DNA of 57,629 nucleotides from Cloacimonetes bacterium UBA6081 (lineage in GTDB: Bacteria; Cloacimonadota; Cloacimonadia; Cloacimonadales; Cloacimonadaceae), in the NCBI GenBank assembly GCA_002428685.1, contig DIXL01000009.1, positions 1 through 57,629 on the forward strand, read 5' to 3'. How positions within the stretch are numbered: position 1 is the stretch's first letter; every line of letters begins with the position of its first letter. The translations under genes and the position numbers were made by a program. Positions 26,443-35,358 of this stretch are shown one piece after another. The notes below the pieces were generated by a model. The model was given only the letters and a program-made list of their open reading frames with translations, searched no databases and was not told the DNA's origin.

Positions 26443-26619
26443 GCGGGACTAAAAATCCGGTTAATCCGCAAATCCATGTGCCTATTACATTTTTTGCATC
26501 GCCATCTTTAAGAAAATAACGTGGCAATATGCCAGCAGAAAGATATTCATTTTAGCTCTTGACGCCAAAACCTGCAATCAAATTATGTTCCTAACCTATA
26601 GAAGCAAGGAAAAGTAAAT

Positions 26620-28326
26620 ATGGAAACACCTATAAACACTCCCGAAAAAGATGGCGAAAAGACTGCGGTATCAAACTTTATCCGCTTTATGATAGATCGT
26701 GATCTGGAAAGCGGCAAACACAGCAGCATCGTTACCCGGTTTCCGCCGGAACCAAATGGCTATTTGCATATTGGGCATGCCAAATCCATCTGTTTGAATT
26801 TTGGCTTGGCCAGAGACTATCAGGGACGCTGCCATTTGCGTTTTGACGATACCAATCCCGTAAAAGAAGATGTGGAATATGTGGATTCCATCATGGATGA
26901 TGTCCATTGGCTGGGCTTTGATTGGCAGGAACACTTGTATTATGCCTCAGATTATTTTGATCAGCTTTATGAATATGCCGAAAACCTGATTTTGCAGGGT
27001 AAAGCCTTTGTCTGCGACCTCAGTATTGAAGAGCTGCGCACTTACCGCGGAACCCTTACTGTTCCTGGCAAAAACAGCCCCTATCGCCAGAGAAGCATAG
27101 AGGAAAATCTGGATTTATTCCGCCGTATGAAAGCAGGTGAATTTGCCGATGGCAGCAGAAGCCTGCGAGCTAAGATCGACATGAATTCGCCAAATTTAAA
27201 CCTGCGCGATCCGGTGATTTACCGCATTAAAAAGACTCACCATCATCGCACCGGCAGTGATTGGCAAATTTACCCGATGTATGATTACACTCATTGCATT
27301 TCTGATGCCATCGAAGGCATTACCCACAGCATCTGCACTTTGGAATTTGAAGCCCACAGGCCGCTTTATGATTGGTTTTTAGACCAACTTCCCGTGCCCT
27401 GTCATCCGCAGCAAATTGAATTTGCCAGGCTAAATCTGGCCTACACAGTGATGAGCAAACGCATGCTGTTGGAGCTGGTAAATACAAAGCTGGTAAATGG
27501 TTGGGACGATCCCCGCATGCCTACCATTGCCGGAATGCGCAGAAGAGGCTATACTCCGGAAGCAATTAGAGAATTTGCCGACCGCATTGGTGTGGCCAAA
27601 GCCGGCTCGCTGGTGGATGATGACCTGCTGATGTTTTGCGTGCGTGAAGACCTGAATAAAAAAGCTCTGCGGCGCATGGCAGTGCTGAATCCCTTGAAAT
27701 TGACCATCACAAATTACCCTGAGGGAAAAATTGAGGACATAGAGGCGGATAACAATTCCGAAGTAGAAGACGCTGGAAAACGTCTGGTTAAATTCTCTAA
27801 AGACCTATTCATTGAGCGTGAGGACTTTAGCGAAAATCCCCCCAAAGGTTGGTTCCGCCTTTCACCGGGAAAAGAGGTGCGTTTAAAGCATGCTTATTAT
27901 ATCACTTGTGATGAGGTTATCAAAGATGGCAGCGGCGAAGTTACAGAGCTAAAATGCAGCTATGATCCTGCTTCCCGCGGGGGCTGGACTGAAGACGCCC
28001 GCAAGGTTAAAGGCACATTGCACTGGGTTTCTGCGCTTCATGCCGTTCCCGTGGAGCTGAGGCTGTACGATCGGCTTTTCACTCTGGCCGATATGAGCGA
28101 AATTGAAGAAGGAAAAAGCTATAAAGACTATTTGAATCCTGATTCGTTGAAAATGAATCACACTTGCCTGGCAGAAGAAGCATTAAGGGACACCAAGCCC
28201 GGAGAACGTTTCCAGTTCCTGCGGATTGGCTATTTTTGCACCGATTTGGACAGCAGCAAAGAAAAGCCTGTTTTCAATCGCATTGCCACGCTTAAAGATA
28301 GCTGGGCCAAGCTCAGCAAAAAATAA
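26620..28326 (+). CDS. glnS: glutaminyl-tRNA synthetase
   Basis: This 568-residue class I synthetase charges tRNA-Gln. The N-terminal catalytic core has FPPEPNGYLHIGHAKSIC (HIGH motif, about 45-62), FDDTNPVKED and the KMSKS-equivalent VMSKRML (about 277-283). GlnRS-type features include HHRTGSDWQIYPMYDY and HSICTLEFEAHRPLYDW. The C-terminal anticodon-binding beta barrels follow from about 345. Length matches GlnRS (about 550-580). The ATG follows aagcaaggaaaag. Presence of GlnRS means this organism can charge glutamine directly rather than only by transamidation. A small regulator gene follows 10 nt downstream. Confidence 0.95.
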   Translation: METPINTPEKDGEKTAVSNFIRFMIDRDLESGKHSSIVTRFPPEPNGYLHIGHAKSICLNFGLARDYQGRCHLRFDDTNPVKEDVEYVDSIMDDVHWLGFDWQEHLYYASDYFDQLYEYAENLILQGKAFVCDLSIEELRTYRGTLTVPGKNSPYRQRSIEENLDLFRRMKAGEFADGSRSLRAKIDMNSPNLNLRDPVIYRIKKTHHHRTGSDWQIYPMYDYTHCISDAIEGITHSICTLEFEAHRPLYDWFLDQLPVPCHPQQIEFARLNLAYTVMSKRMLLELVNTKLVNGWDDPRMPTIAGMRRRGYTPEAIREFADRIGVAKAGSLVDDDLLMFCVREDLNKKALRRMAVLNPLKLTITNYPEGKIEDIEADNNSEVEDAGKRLVKFSKDLFIEREDFSENPPKGWFRLSPGKEVRLKHAYYITCDEVIKDGSGEVTELKCSYDPASRGGWTEDARKVKGTLHWVSALHAVPVELRLYDRLFTLADMSEIEEGKSYKDYLNPDSLKMNHTCLAEEALRDTKPGERFQFLRIGYFCTDLDSSKEKPVFNRIATLKDSWAKLSKK

Positions 28327-28336
28327 GGAGAAAATC

Positions 28337-28585
28337 ATGATTTACAAAGTAATTCTGGTGAAAATTGATCACCGCAGCAGCGAAGCTACCAAGGTTCAGG
28401 ATATTTTGACCAAGTATGGCTGCAACATCAAAGTGCGCTTGGGTTTGCATGAAGTTTCCAAAGAGTTTTGCGCCAATGACGGGCTGGTTATTCTGGAACT
28501 TGAGGGTAATAAGGAAGATAATAACGAAATGTTGGCTGCCCTGAATGCGGTGGAATACGTTACCGCCACTTATCTTGAGATGTAA
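28337..28585 (+). CDS. TM1266-like small ACT/ferredoxin-fold regulator
   Basis: This protein of 82 residues begins MIYKVILVKIDHRSSEATKV and contains ILTKYGCNIKVRLGLHE. That pattern is familiar from the TM1266 / iron-only hydrogenase regulator family, an ACT-like beta-alpha-beta fold. The start at 28337 has taaggag 6 nt upstream. It lies 10 nt after glnS and is probably co-transcribed. In other anaerobes such proteins sit near [FeFe]-hydrogenase maturation genes, but none are in this window. The function is inferred only from the fold. Confidence 0.65.
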   Translation: MIYKVILVKIDHRSSEATKVQDILTKYGCNIKVRLGLHEVSKEFCANDGLVILELEGNKEDNNEMLAALNAVEYVTATYLEM

Positions 28586-28625
28586 GCTATAGCGTAAAAG
28601 CTTTATTAATAAGGATTTACACTAT

Positions 28626-29729
28626 CTATTTCCAGCGGTATTTTCCCAGGCTTCCCCGCAGAGCATAATAGATAAACTGAGCTGGGAAAATCAGAATTTG
28701 AATAGGATACAAAACGATTAACTTACTACGCTCTATTTGCTTTAAGTGGCTGTAACTGAACCAAAATTCCGTGGCTGTTTTTATCAGCAGGCTGATGATG
28801 ATAAGCTTATTAAATCTACCCCGGATAGTTTTGAACAAACCGAGATAAAACATACAGAAATAAGCAAATACAAAAGCCGACAAAGCCTTTAGCCACCAAG
28901 GATGAACCAAGAACTTGGAAGCCCTGCGGATATTGGTATGATGGTGTTTTAGCCTATCCGTGCCATCTATGGAAACCACTTGTGCAGTCAGATTGGGATT
29001 ATAGGCAGCCTTGCGGATATGGGGCATCATCTTCATCAATAGCAAATCATCATCGCCAGAAGCCAGATGGCCAATGCCCTCAAAACCGCCACTCTGCAAA
29101 AACACTCGCTTGCGGTAAACCATATTACAGGCACTGCTGGTAAAGGGGATTCGATAATACAAGCCTGCTGCTGCCAGCGCATAATAGGCACTGCGCTCAA
29201 AATTCTTCAATCTGTAAAGGCTGCCTTCCGGTCTGCTTTTTAGCACCGAATAGGATAATAGATAATCCGTGCCGGCATCCATACTGCGGTTTATCTCGCT
29301 CAGCCAGGTGGGAGGGACAATACAATCCGCGTCTGTAAAGGCCAGCACATCGTTTGTAGCTGCGTTGATCCCCTGCTGGATGGTAGCTTTTTTGCCCACT
29401 AAGCCTGGTGATTCAGTATAAAAATGGATTACTTGCAGGTTTGGGCACACAGCCTGGCTATCTAAGAACTCTTTGCTGCCATCCTCACTATGATCATTAA
29501 CCAGGATAAGCTCATATTTATCCAGCGGGTAATTTAGTAATGCCAGCGAGGCAAGCAGCTTGGGCAGATTGTGCATCTCATTACGTGCAGCAATGATTAT
29601 GGAAATGGGTTGTTGCACAGAGGAAAATGGTTTTTGCCTGTCCTGATGAACAATATTTTGCATTCCACGGCGCAACCACAGTAAAAACGCTGAATATAGA
29701 GCCGTCCACAGAGCAAAGACTGTATTCAT
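28626..29729 (-). CDS. membrane-associated family 2 glycosyltransferase
   Basis: This 367-residue protein has the GT2 core: SIIIAARNEMHNLPKLL, LILVNDHSEDGS and the DxD-type FTDADCIVPPTWL, followed by SACNMVYRKRVF and SGDDDLLLMKM. Hydrophobic helices lie at the N-terminus (about 1-17) and in the C-terminal 100 residues (about 270-350), placing the catalytic domain on the cytoplasmic membrane. Sugar and acceptor are unknown. The ATG abuts the dnaX stop with no gap (TAAATG), so it is translated from the dnaX message. Confidence 0.85.
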   Translation of the reverse strand: MNTVFALWTALYSAFLLWLRRGMQNIVHQDRQKPFSSVQQPISIIIAARNEMHNLPKLLASLALLNYPLDKYELILVNDHSEDGSKEFLDSQAVCPNLQVIHFYTESPGLVGKKATIQQGINAATNDVLAFTDADCIVPPTWLSEINRSMDAGTDYLLSYSVLKSRPEGSLYRLKNFERSAYYALAAAGLYYRIPFTSSACNMVYRKRVFLQSGGFEGIGHLASGDDDLLLMKMMPHIRKAAYNPNLTAQVVSIDGTDRLKHHHTNIRRASKFLVHPWWLKALSAFVFAYFCMFYLGLFKTIRGRFNKLIIISLLIKTATEFWFSYSHLKQIERSKLIVLYPIQILIFPAQFIYYALRGSLGKYRWK

Positions 29730-31370
29730 TTAGCTTAAAACTGAATCTGTGGTTTCAATAAACTTAGCCAGCTCGGGGCTGTCCTTTTTCAGGTCATCCA
29801 AAGTCCTGCGATGTATCTGCACTTGTGCCGGAGTTGCAGCTTCATCCAGAGTTAGTGATAAAGTGATAGACTCGTGAAACAGCTCGCTAAGAATGTTTTG
29901 CAGCGCACTCTGATTATTTTTTAGCCGATTATAATCTGTTTGACTCTCCACGGTAAGCTGTAAAATCTTTCCATTGGCTTGCCGGGACTTGGCATTTTTT
30001 AAGGCAGCTGTGCACATTTTGCTTATTTTTTCGGTGCGTATTTCAAAGCGTGGCCACATTATATTCAGGTTGGCTTCGTTGAATGTCACTTTTTCCACAG
30101 GAGCTTCTTCATGGTGAGCATGCTCTGGGGCTGCTTGCGTTGCCGCAGCGGGTTTTGTGATGTTGCCATAGGAATTACTGCGGGCATTTTGAGCATTTCT
30201 GCCTGGGGTTTGTTCTGAGCTTTGAGCAGGCAAACCACCCAATTTTGCTGCCCCGGATAGTTTGGCCACCAGCGCAGCCACATCTTCCATTTCGTCCATT
30301 TTGCACAGCTTTATCATTAGTGCTTCCAAAATTAAATAGGGATTGGAACTGCTGCGCAAATCAGTGCGGCTGGCAATTAGAAAGCTCATCATATACATCA
30401 GCTTGTTTTGGCTAAACATTCCCCCCAGCTCATCAAACATTTGCAGCTCTTCCGGATTGATGTCTTTGATCGAAACCCCAAGCTTGCGCAAAATAAGCAC
30501 ACGGATAAATTCCAGCATATTTGCAATAAACTCCTGCAAATCGGTTCCCTGTTCAAACACATCGTGCAGTTCTGTGATTAGCCCTGTGGCATCTTTTGCA
30601 TCTATAAGGGTTAAAAAGCGGTGATAAACCTGATTGGGAATCAGGCCAAATATCTGCCGAACTTTGTCTATGGTAATGTTATCCATGCAATAAGAAATGG
30701 CTTGATCCATCAGAGACAAGGCATCACGCAAACCCCCATCTGCTTTGCGGGCAATTAAATATAGCGATTCGTTATCAATCATAATGTTCTCAATTGCAGC
30801 CAAATCTTGCAGCCTTCGCACAATTGCCCCTATAGGTATACGCTTAAAATCGTAACGTTGACAACGTGAAATGATGGTTGGCAAAACCTTATGCGGCTCA
30901 GTTGTGGCAAAAATGAAAACCACATTTTCGGGAGGTTCTTCCAAGGTTTTCAAAAGAGCATTGAAGGCATTCTTGGAAAGCATGTGCACTTCATCTATTA
31001 TATATATCTTATATTTTGAACCACTGGCAGCATATAACAGCTCTCGCTGTAATTCGCGGATATCATCCACACCCGTGTTGGAAGCACCGTCAATTTCAAT
31101 TACATCAGGGGATGTTCCTGCCGTTATCTCATTGCAATTTGAACAAGTATTACAGGGATGGGTGGTAGGCCCCTTTTCGCAATTGAGGCTCTTGGCCATA
31201 ATGCGCGCCAGAGAGGTCTTCCCCACTCCGCGCGGACCTGTGAATAAATACGCATGAGCTATACGATTTGAGGCAATGGCATTTTGCAGGATTCCGGTAA
31301 CGTGATCCTGGGCATAAACCTCCGAAAAGCTCTGAGGTCTGTATTTACGGGCTAATACTATATAACTCAT
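29730..31370 (-). CDS. dnaX: DNA polymerase III subunit gamma/tau
   Basis: This 546-residue clamp-loader ATPase begins SYIVLARKYRPQSFSEVYAQ. It has Walker A GPRGVGKTSLA (about 45-55) and the zinc Cys set (CEKGPTTHPCNTCSNC, about 64-79). Walker B is IIDEVHMLSKNAFNALLKTL, and the sensor region carries ATTEPHKVLPTIISRCQ. Domain III follows, then a Gln/Ala-rich linker (about 370-430) and a C-terminal domain. It loads the DnaN clamp encoded at the other end of the window. No obvious A-rich slippery site for a gamma product was seen. The 31371-31632 spacer upstream is pyrimidine-rich and holds no gene. Confidence 0.95.
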   Translation of the reverse strand: MSYIVLARKYRPQSFSEVYAQDHVTGILQNAIASNRIAHAYLFTGPRGVGKTSLARIMAKSLNCEKGPTTHPCNTCSNCNEITAGTSPDVIEIDGASNTGVDDIRELQRELLYAASGSKYKIYIIDEVHMLSKNAFNALLKTLEEPPENVVFIFATTEPHKVLPTIISRCQRYDFKRIPIGAIVRRLQDLAAIENIMIDNESLYLIARKADGGLRDALSLMDQAISYCMDNITIDKVRQIFGLIPNQVYHRFLTLIDAKDATGLITELHDVFEQGTDLQEFIANMLEFIRVLILRKLGVSIKDINPEELQMFDELGGMFSQNKLMYMMSFLIASRTDLRSSSNPYLILEALMIKLCKMDEMEDVAALVAKLSGAAKLGGLPAQSSEQTPGRNAQNARSNSYGNITKPAAATQAAPEHAHHEEAPVEKVTFNEANLNIMWPRFEIRTEKISKMCTAALKNAKSRQANGKILQLTVESQTDYNRLKNNQSALQNILSELFHESITLSLTLDEAATPAQVQIHRRTLDDLKKDSPELAKFIETTDSVLS

Positions 31371-31632
31371 TTATCCTCTTGTATCTTTTATTATTTTACC
31401 ACCGGGAACACCGAAGGCACCGAAGCTAAAAGATGAACCCCTAAAAAGCATCTTCACTATATCTGCACCGTGTTCCACCTTTCCACCTTTTCACCTTTCC
31501 ACCCCATCGGTCCATCACCATTTTTTCTCCCCTCCATTTTTAAGCAAGCATTTTCTGCTGGACAAATTATCTACCCCTTTAAAAGATTGGATTATTGAAA
31601 AAATAAAAGCTCCCATAACTGGAGGTAAAGTT

Positions 31633-32853
31633 ATGAAATTGGAAGGAAAAGTAGTTATCGCTCAAGGTGGCGGGCCAACCGCGGTGATCAATCAATCACT
31701 GGTAGGAGCAGCTTTGGAAGCACGCAAATTCTCCCAGGTAACCAGAGTTTACGGTGCCCTGTATGGTGTGCAAGGCATTGTGGATGAACAATTTGTGGAC
31801 TTGACCCAAGAGACCACCCACAATTTGGAACAAGTGGCCAACACACCTTCTTCAGCACTGATGTCCACCCGCGACAAGCCCGACGAGAAGTATTGCAAAG
31901 AGATTTTTAAGGTTTTGAAGGCGCACGACGCCCGATATTTCTTTTACATCGGCGGAAATGACTCTGCCGATACAGTGCGCATCGTAAATGAGCAAGCCAA
32001 TCTGGCTGATTACGAATTCCGGGCAATTCACATCCCCAAGACCATAGATAACGATTTAGTTTTAAACGATCATACGCCTGGGTTTGGTTCTGCGGCTCGC
32101 TTTGTTGCCTCTGCCTTCACGGGTGTAAATCTTGATAACAGAGCCTTACCGGGTGTTTACATCGGAGTTGTTATGGGTCGTCATGCAGGATTCTTAACCG
32201 CTGCTTCGGCCTTGGCACAAAAGTATCCAGACGATGGCCCACACCTTATCTATATGCCGGAACGCGCTTTCCATCGTGAGGATTTTCTGGCAGACGTGCA
32301 ACGCGTTTACAACCAACATGGAAAATGCGTGGTAGCCGTGTCCGAAGGCATTGTGGATGAAAAAGGTGCGCCTATTATGACCAAACTCTCGCAGCACATA
32401 GAAAAAGATGCCCATGGTAACGTTCAACTTTCCGGAACAGGGATGCTGGGTGATTTACTGTGTGATTTGATTCGCACCAAGCTGAAGATAAAGCGTGTGC
32501 GTAGCGATACTTTTGGCTATTTACAACGCTCTTTTATGGGATGTGTTTCCGATGTGGATCAGCGTGAAGCTCGTGAAGTTGGCGAACGTGCCGCTCATTA
32601 TGCCATTTGGTACAATCTGGATGGCTCCATCTCAATACAACGCACAGGGTTCTATTCTGTAAATTACCAACTGGAAAAGCTTACAGATATTGCCGGGAAA
32701 ACACGTCATATGCCAGATGAATATATAAACTCCAGCGGAAATGGGATCACGGACGATTTTAAGTTCTACCTACGGCCTCTGATTGGTTCCGGATTCCCAG
32801 TAGCTCATAGGCTCAGAGCTCCAAGAGTGGCTCAGCTTTTGGAAGGGAAATAA
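31633..32853 (+). CDS. pyrophosphate-type 6-phosphofructokinase
   Basis: This 406-residue phosphofructokinase phosphorylates fructose 6-phosphate. The residues that set donor choice favour PPi. The phosphate-binding loop is GGNDSADT, with Asp where ATP enzymes have Gly. The catalytic segment is PKTIDND, with the Lys typical of PPi enzymes. Other landmarks are GGGPTAVINQSL at the N-terminus and the GRHAGFLTAA stretch. The start follows tggaggtaaag. A PPi-dependent enzyme makes the step reversible and saves ATP, as expected in a fermenter. Monocistronic by appearance. Confidence 0.9.
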   Translation: MKLEGKVVIAQGGGPTAVINQSLVGAALEARKFSQVTRVYGALYGVQGIVDEQFVDLTQETTHNLEQVANTPSSALMSTRDKPDEKYCKEIFKVLKAHDARYFFYIGGNDSADTVRIVNEQANLADYEFRAIHIPKTIDNDLVLNDHTPGFGSAARFVASAFTGVNLDNRALPGVYIGVVMGRHAGFLTAASALAQKYPDDGPHLIYMPERAFHREDFLADVQRVYNQHGKCVVAVSEGIVDEKGAPIMTKLSQHIEKDAHGNVQLSGTGMLGDLLCDLIRTKLKIKRVRSDTFGYLQRSFMGCVSDVDQREAREVGERAAHYAIWYNLDGSISIQRTGFYSVNYQLEKLTDIAGKTRHMPDEYINSSGNGITDDFKFYLRPLIGSGFPVAHRLRAPRVAQLLEGK

Positions 32854-32881
32854 TCCAGTCTTGCAGATAAATCATAAGCAG

Positions 32882-32928
32882 CCCCTGTCCCCTGTCCCCT
32901 GTCCCCTGTCCCCTGTCCCCTGTCCCCT
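32882..32928. repeat. 7-bp minisatellite CCCCTGT, six units plus a partial
   Basis: Six exact CCCCTGT units and a partial CCCCT lie between the phosphofructokinase stop and the gdhA promoter. It is the third short-period array in the window. Confidence 0.95.
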
Positions 32929-32945
32929 ACTTATGCTTTCTTCGC

Positions 32946-32974
32946 TTGACACAAAACCACAGATTTATTATTTG
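32946..32974 (+). promoter_or_regulatory. probable gdhA promoter
   Basis: A perfect TTGACA (32946-32951), a 17-nt spacer and TATTTG (32969-32974) lie 34 nt before the start codon. Confidence 0.5.
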
Positions 32975-33007
32975 GAGAAAAAAACAAAATAATACATGGA
33001 GGAACCA

Positions 33008-34345
33008 ATGACTATCCATGATTTCATGGCAAAAGTCGCAGCCAAGAATGCCGGTGAACCTGAATTCTTGCAAGCAGTAAAAGAAGTTGTCGAAACCGTA
33101 TGGGATGTGTATATCAGCAATCCCCGCTTTGTAAAAGCAAACATTCTGGAACGTATTGTAGAACCCGAAAGAACCATTATCTTCCGCGTCCCCTGGATGG
33201 ATGACAAGGGTGAAGTTCATGTTCAGCGCGGTTACCGCGTGCAATTTAACAGCGCAATAGGCCCCTATAAGGGCGGTTTGCGTTTTCACCCCAGTGTAAA
33301 CCTTTCCATTTTGAAGTTTTTAGGCTTCGAACAGATTTTTAAAAACAGCCTTACTACTCTGCCGATGGGTGGAGGAAAAGGCGGCAGTGATTTTGACGCC
33401 AAAGGCAAATCCGATGCAGAAATCATGCGCTTTTGCCAGGCTTTTATGAGCGAATTATTCCGCCATATTGGTCCAGATACAGACGTTCCCGCCGGTGATA
33501 TCGGTGTGGGTGGCCGCGAAATTGGCTATTTATTCGGGATGTATAAGAAGCTGAGAAACGAATTTACCGGCGTCCTAACCGGTAAGGGCATCAATTGGGG
33601 TGGCAGCCTCATTCGCCCCGAAGCCACCGGTTATGGTGTGGTTTATTTTGCCGAAGAAATGCTAAAAACCCAGGATAAAACCTTTCAAGGCATGAAAGTA
33701 GCCCTATCCGGATTTGGCAATGTAGCCTGGGGTGCCGCTCAGAAGATTGTAGAGCTTGGCGGAAAGGTTATCACGATCTCCGGTCCTGATGGCTACATTT
33801 TGGACGAAGAAGGCATCAGCGGCGAAAAGATTGAATATCTGCTGGAACTTCGCGCATCCAATAACGACCGCGTTTGCGACTATGCAGACGTTTATCCCAA
33901 TGCCATATTCATCCCTGGCAAACGCCCCTGGGAAGTTAAAGTGGATGTGGCCATACCCTGTGCCACTCAAAACGAATTGGATGCCACAGATGCTAAAACC
34001 CTTGTTGCTAACGGTTGTTTCTGCGTAACCGAAGCTGCCAATATGCCCTGCACTCCCGAAGCAGTTGAAGTGTTCCAAAACGCTAAAATCCTCTTTGCCC
34101 CCGGCAAAGCTGCCAATGCAGGCGGCGTAGCGACCAGCGGACTGGAAATGACTCAGAACTCCATGCGTCTTGGTTGGAGCAGAACCGAAGTGGATGCCCG
34201 TTTGCATGAAATCATGAAAAACATTCATGAAGCTTGCCACACCAATGGCAAACAAGCCGATGGCTATGTAAACTATGTAAAAGGTGCTAATATCGCCGGT
34301 TTCCTGAAAGTTGCCAACGCCATGTGCGATCAGGGAATTGTGTAA
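33008..34345 (+). CDS. gdhA: NADP-type glutamate dehydrogenase
   Basis: This 445-residue enzyme interconverts glutamate and 2-oxoglutarate plus ammonia. Landmarks are GYRVQFNSAIGPYKGGLRFH, LTTLPMGGGKGGSDFD (catalytic Lys region), PAGDIGVGGREIGYLFG, GVLTGKGINWGGSLIRPEAT and the Rossmann loop SGFGNVAWGAA. Length and motif spelling fit the hexameric GDH class of E. coli GdhA. The ATG at 33008 lies 5 nt after ggagg; an in-frame ATG at 32996 overlaps that site. In an amino-acid fermenter it could run in either direction. A strong terminator follows. Confidence 0.95.
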   Translation: MTIHDFMAKVAAKNAGEPEFLQAVKEVVETVWDVYISNPRFVKANILERIVEPERTIIFRVPWMDDKGEVHVQRGYRVQFNSAIGPYKGGLRFHPSVNLSILKFLGFEQIFKNSLTTLPMGGGKGGSDFDAKGKSDAEIMRFCQAFMSELFRHIGPDTDVPAGDIGVGGREIGYLFGMYKKLRNEFTGVLTGKGINWGGSLIRPEATGYGVVYFAEEMLKTQDKTFQGMKVALSGFGNVAWGAAQKIVELGGKVITISGPDGYILDEEGISGEKIEYLLELRASNNDRVCDYADVYPNAIFIPGKRPWEVKVDVAIPCATQNELDATDAKTLVANGCFCVTEAANMPCTPEAVEVFQNAKILFAPGKAANAGGVATSGLEMTQNSMRLGWSRTEVDARLHEIMKNIHEACHTNGKQADGYVNYVKGANIAGFLKVANAMCDQGIV

Positions 34346-34371
34346 ACTAACTTACAATCACAATATTGTCC

Positions 34372-34405
34372 AAACCCGAATCAATTTTCTGATTCGGGTT
34401 TCTTA
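34372..34405 (+). terminator. Rho-independent terminator of gdhA
   Basis: AAACCCGAATCA and TGATTCGGGTTT form a 12-bp stem with a 6-nt loop. TCTTATAT follows 27 nt after the gdhA stop. The remaining spacer to 34560 shows nothing further. Confidence 0.8.
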
Positions 34406-34563
34406 TATCTTCATCAAACTGTCCATGGTACATCTTTCCTTGGTGCAAACAAATACACTTAGGGTAAATTTGCTTATGGAGTAGGCATCGTAGATAGTAG
34501 TAGAAACAGGTTGGAAAATTCAATTAATCTCAGGGAAGATATTCAGATGCTTTAATATTTTTA

Positions 34564-34592
34564 TTGACAGTAAAATCGGACATGAAATAGCA
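34564..34592 (+). promoter_or_regulatory. possible promoter of the split secreted-protein gene
   Basis: TTGACA (34564-34569), 17 nt, ATAGCA (34587-34592), about 30 nt before the ATG at 34624. The -10 box is weak. Confidence 0.35.
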
Positions 34593-34623
34593 CGGATCCG
34601 GACATGTTTAAAGGAGAATAGAA

Positions 34624-35349
34624 ATGAAAAACGCACGAGGAATCGCACTTTTTACTTGTTTAATGCTACTCGCCATCAGCGCAAATCTGTGGGCTGCTGA
34701 CGAAATGGATGATGCTTTTGCCGAAGCTGAAGCACAAAAAGATATGCTGGCTTATGTGCAAACAAGAAGCCGAAATTAGTCCAGTGTTATGTCAATTCGC
34801 CCATGACGTGTCGTTCCCGCGAAGGCGGGAATCCAGCTTAGAAAAAGCTCTGGAAGAGCGGTAGAGAGGACAGTTTTGCCTCAACATTTTGTGTCATTCC
34901 TACAGGATTATCAAGGGCTGGATTCCCGCCTCCGCGGGAACGACAGTGTTTTACCGTCATCTTACTGTCATATGAAACAAGAAGCCGAAACCCGGATGCA
35001 AAGCATGATAGAGACAGATTCCAAACCCTCTGCAAATCTGCTTCCCAAGGATTTCACCAAACCGGTTTATACACCCTCCGCTCAAAGAGAAACTGTTACC
35101 CTCAACAGGGCTGAATTGAACTGCATGGTAAAATCTCTGGAACTGCCAAATGTGGAAGGTCTTACCCCTGAACTAAAACAGGCAGTATCTGAACTAACTA
35201 AGGTTTATTTCTCAGAATCTGTCCCCAAGCTGCTGCCGGTAAAAATGATGGCTGTGTATCTGGATAATCCGGAAGTCCTTGGTGATAATAACGGGCTGGT
35301 AAAACAAACACAATACCGGCTAAACAGCTATGTAAAAGCAGATAGGTAG
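34624..35349 (+). pseudogene. small secreted protein gene split by a MITE
   Basis: After aaggagaatag, the ATG at 34624 opens a signal peptide (GIALFTCLMLLAISANLWAA) and 27 mature residues (DEMDDAFAEAEAQKDMLAYV) before a stop at 34777-34779. The rest of the protein resumes at about 34975 in another register (KQEAETRMQSMIETDSKPSA) and runs to 35349. The join AYV-KQEAE is restored if the element and one copy of the 16-bp duplication are removed along with a single extra C at 34759. The 3' ORF alone (from the ATG at 34972) lacks a signal peptide. Function is unknown. It is followed 9 nt later by a lipoprotein gene. Confidence 0.7.
34776..34974. mobile_element. 199-bp MITE copy 5 inside a coding sequence
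   Basis: The element is flanked by the 16-bp direct repeat AAACAAGAAGCCGAAA at 34760-34775 and 34975-34990. The palindromic core is 34810-34944, with the same middle as copy 7 and the inverse of copies 2 and 4. The outer parts (gtgttatgtcaattcgcccatgacg on one side, about 30 bp on the other) match flanks of other copies. This shows that the mobile unit is larger than the core. Confidence 0.7.
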
Positions 35350-35358
35350 GAGAAAAAC

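Noticed and set aside
25861..26527. Minus-strand ORFs with repeated MAARTTHGSQLTQL peptides
   Set aside because: They arise from the 63-bp and 237-bp DNA repeats; no Shine-Dalgarno and no family resemblance.
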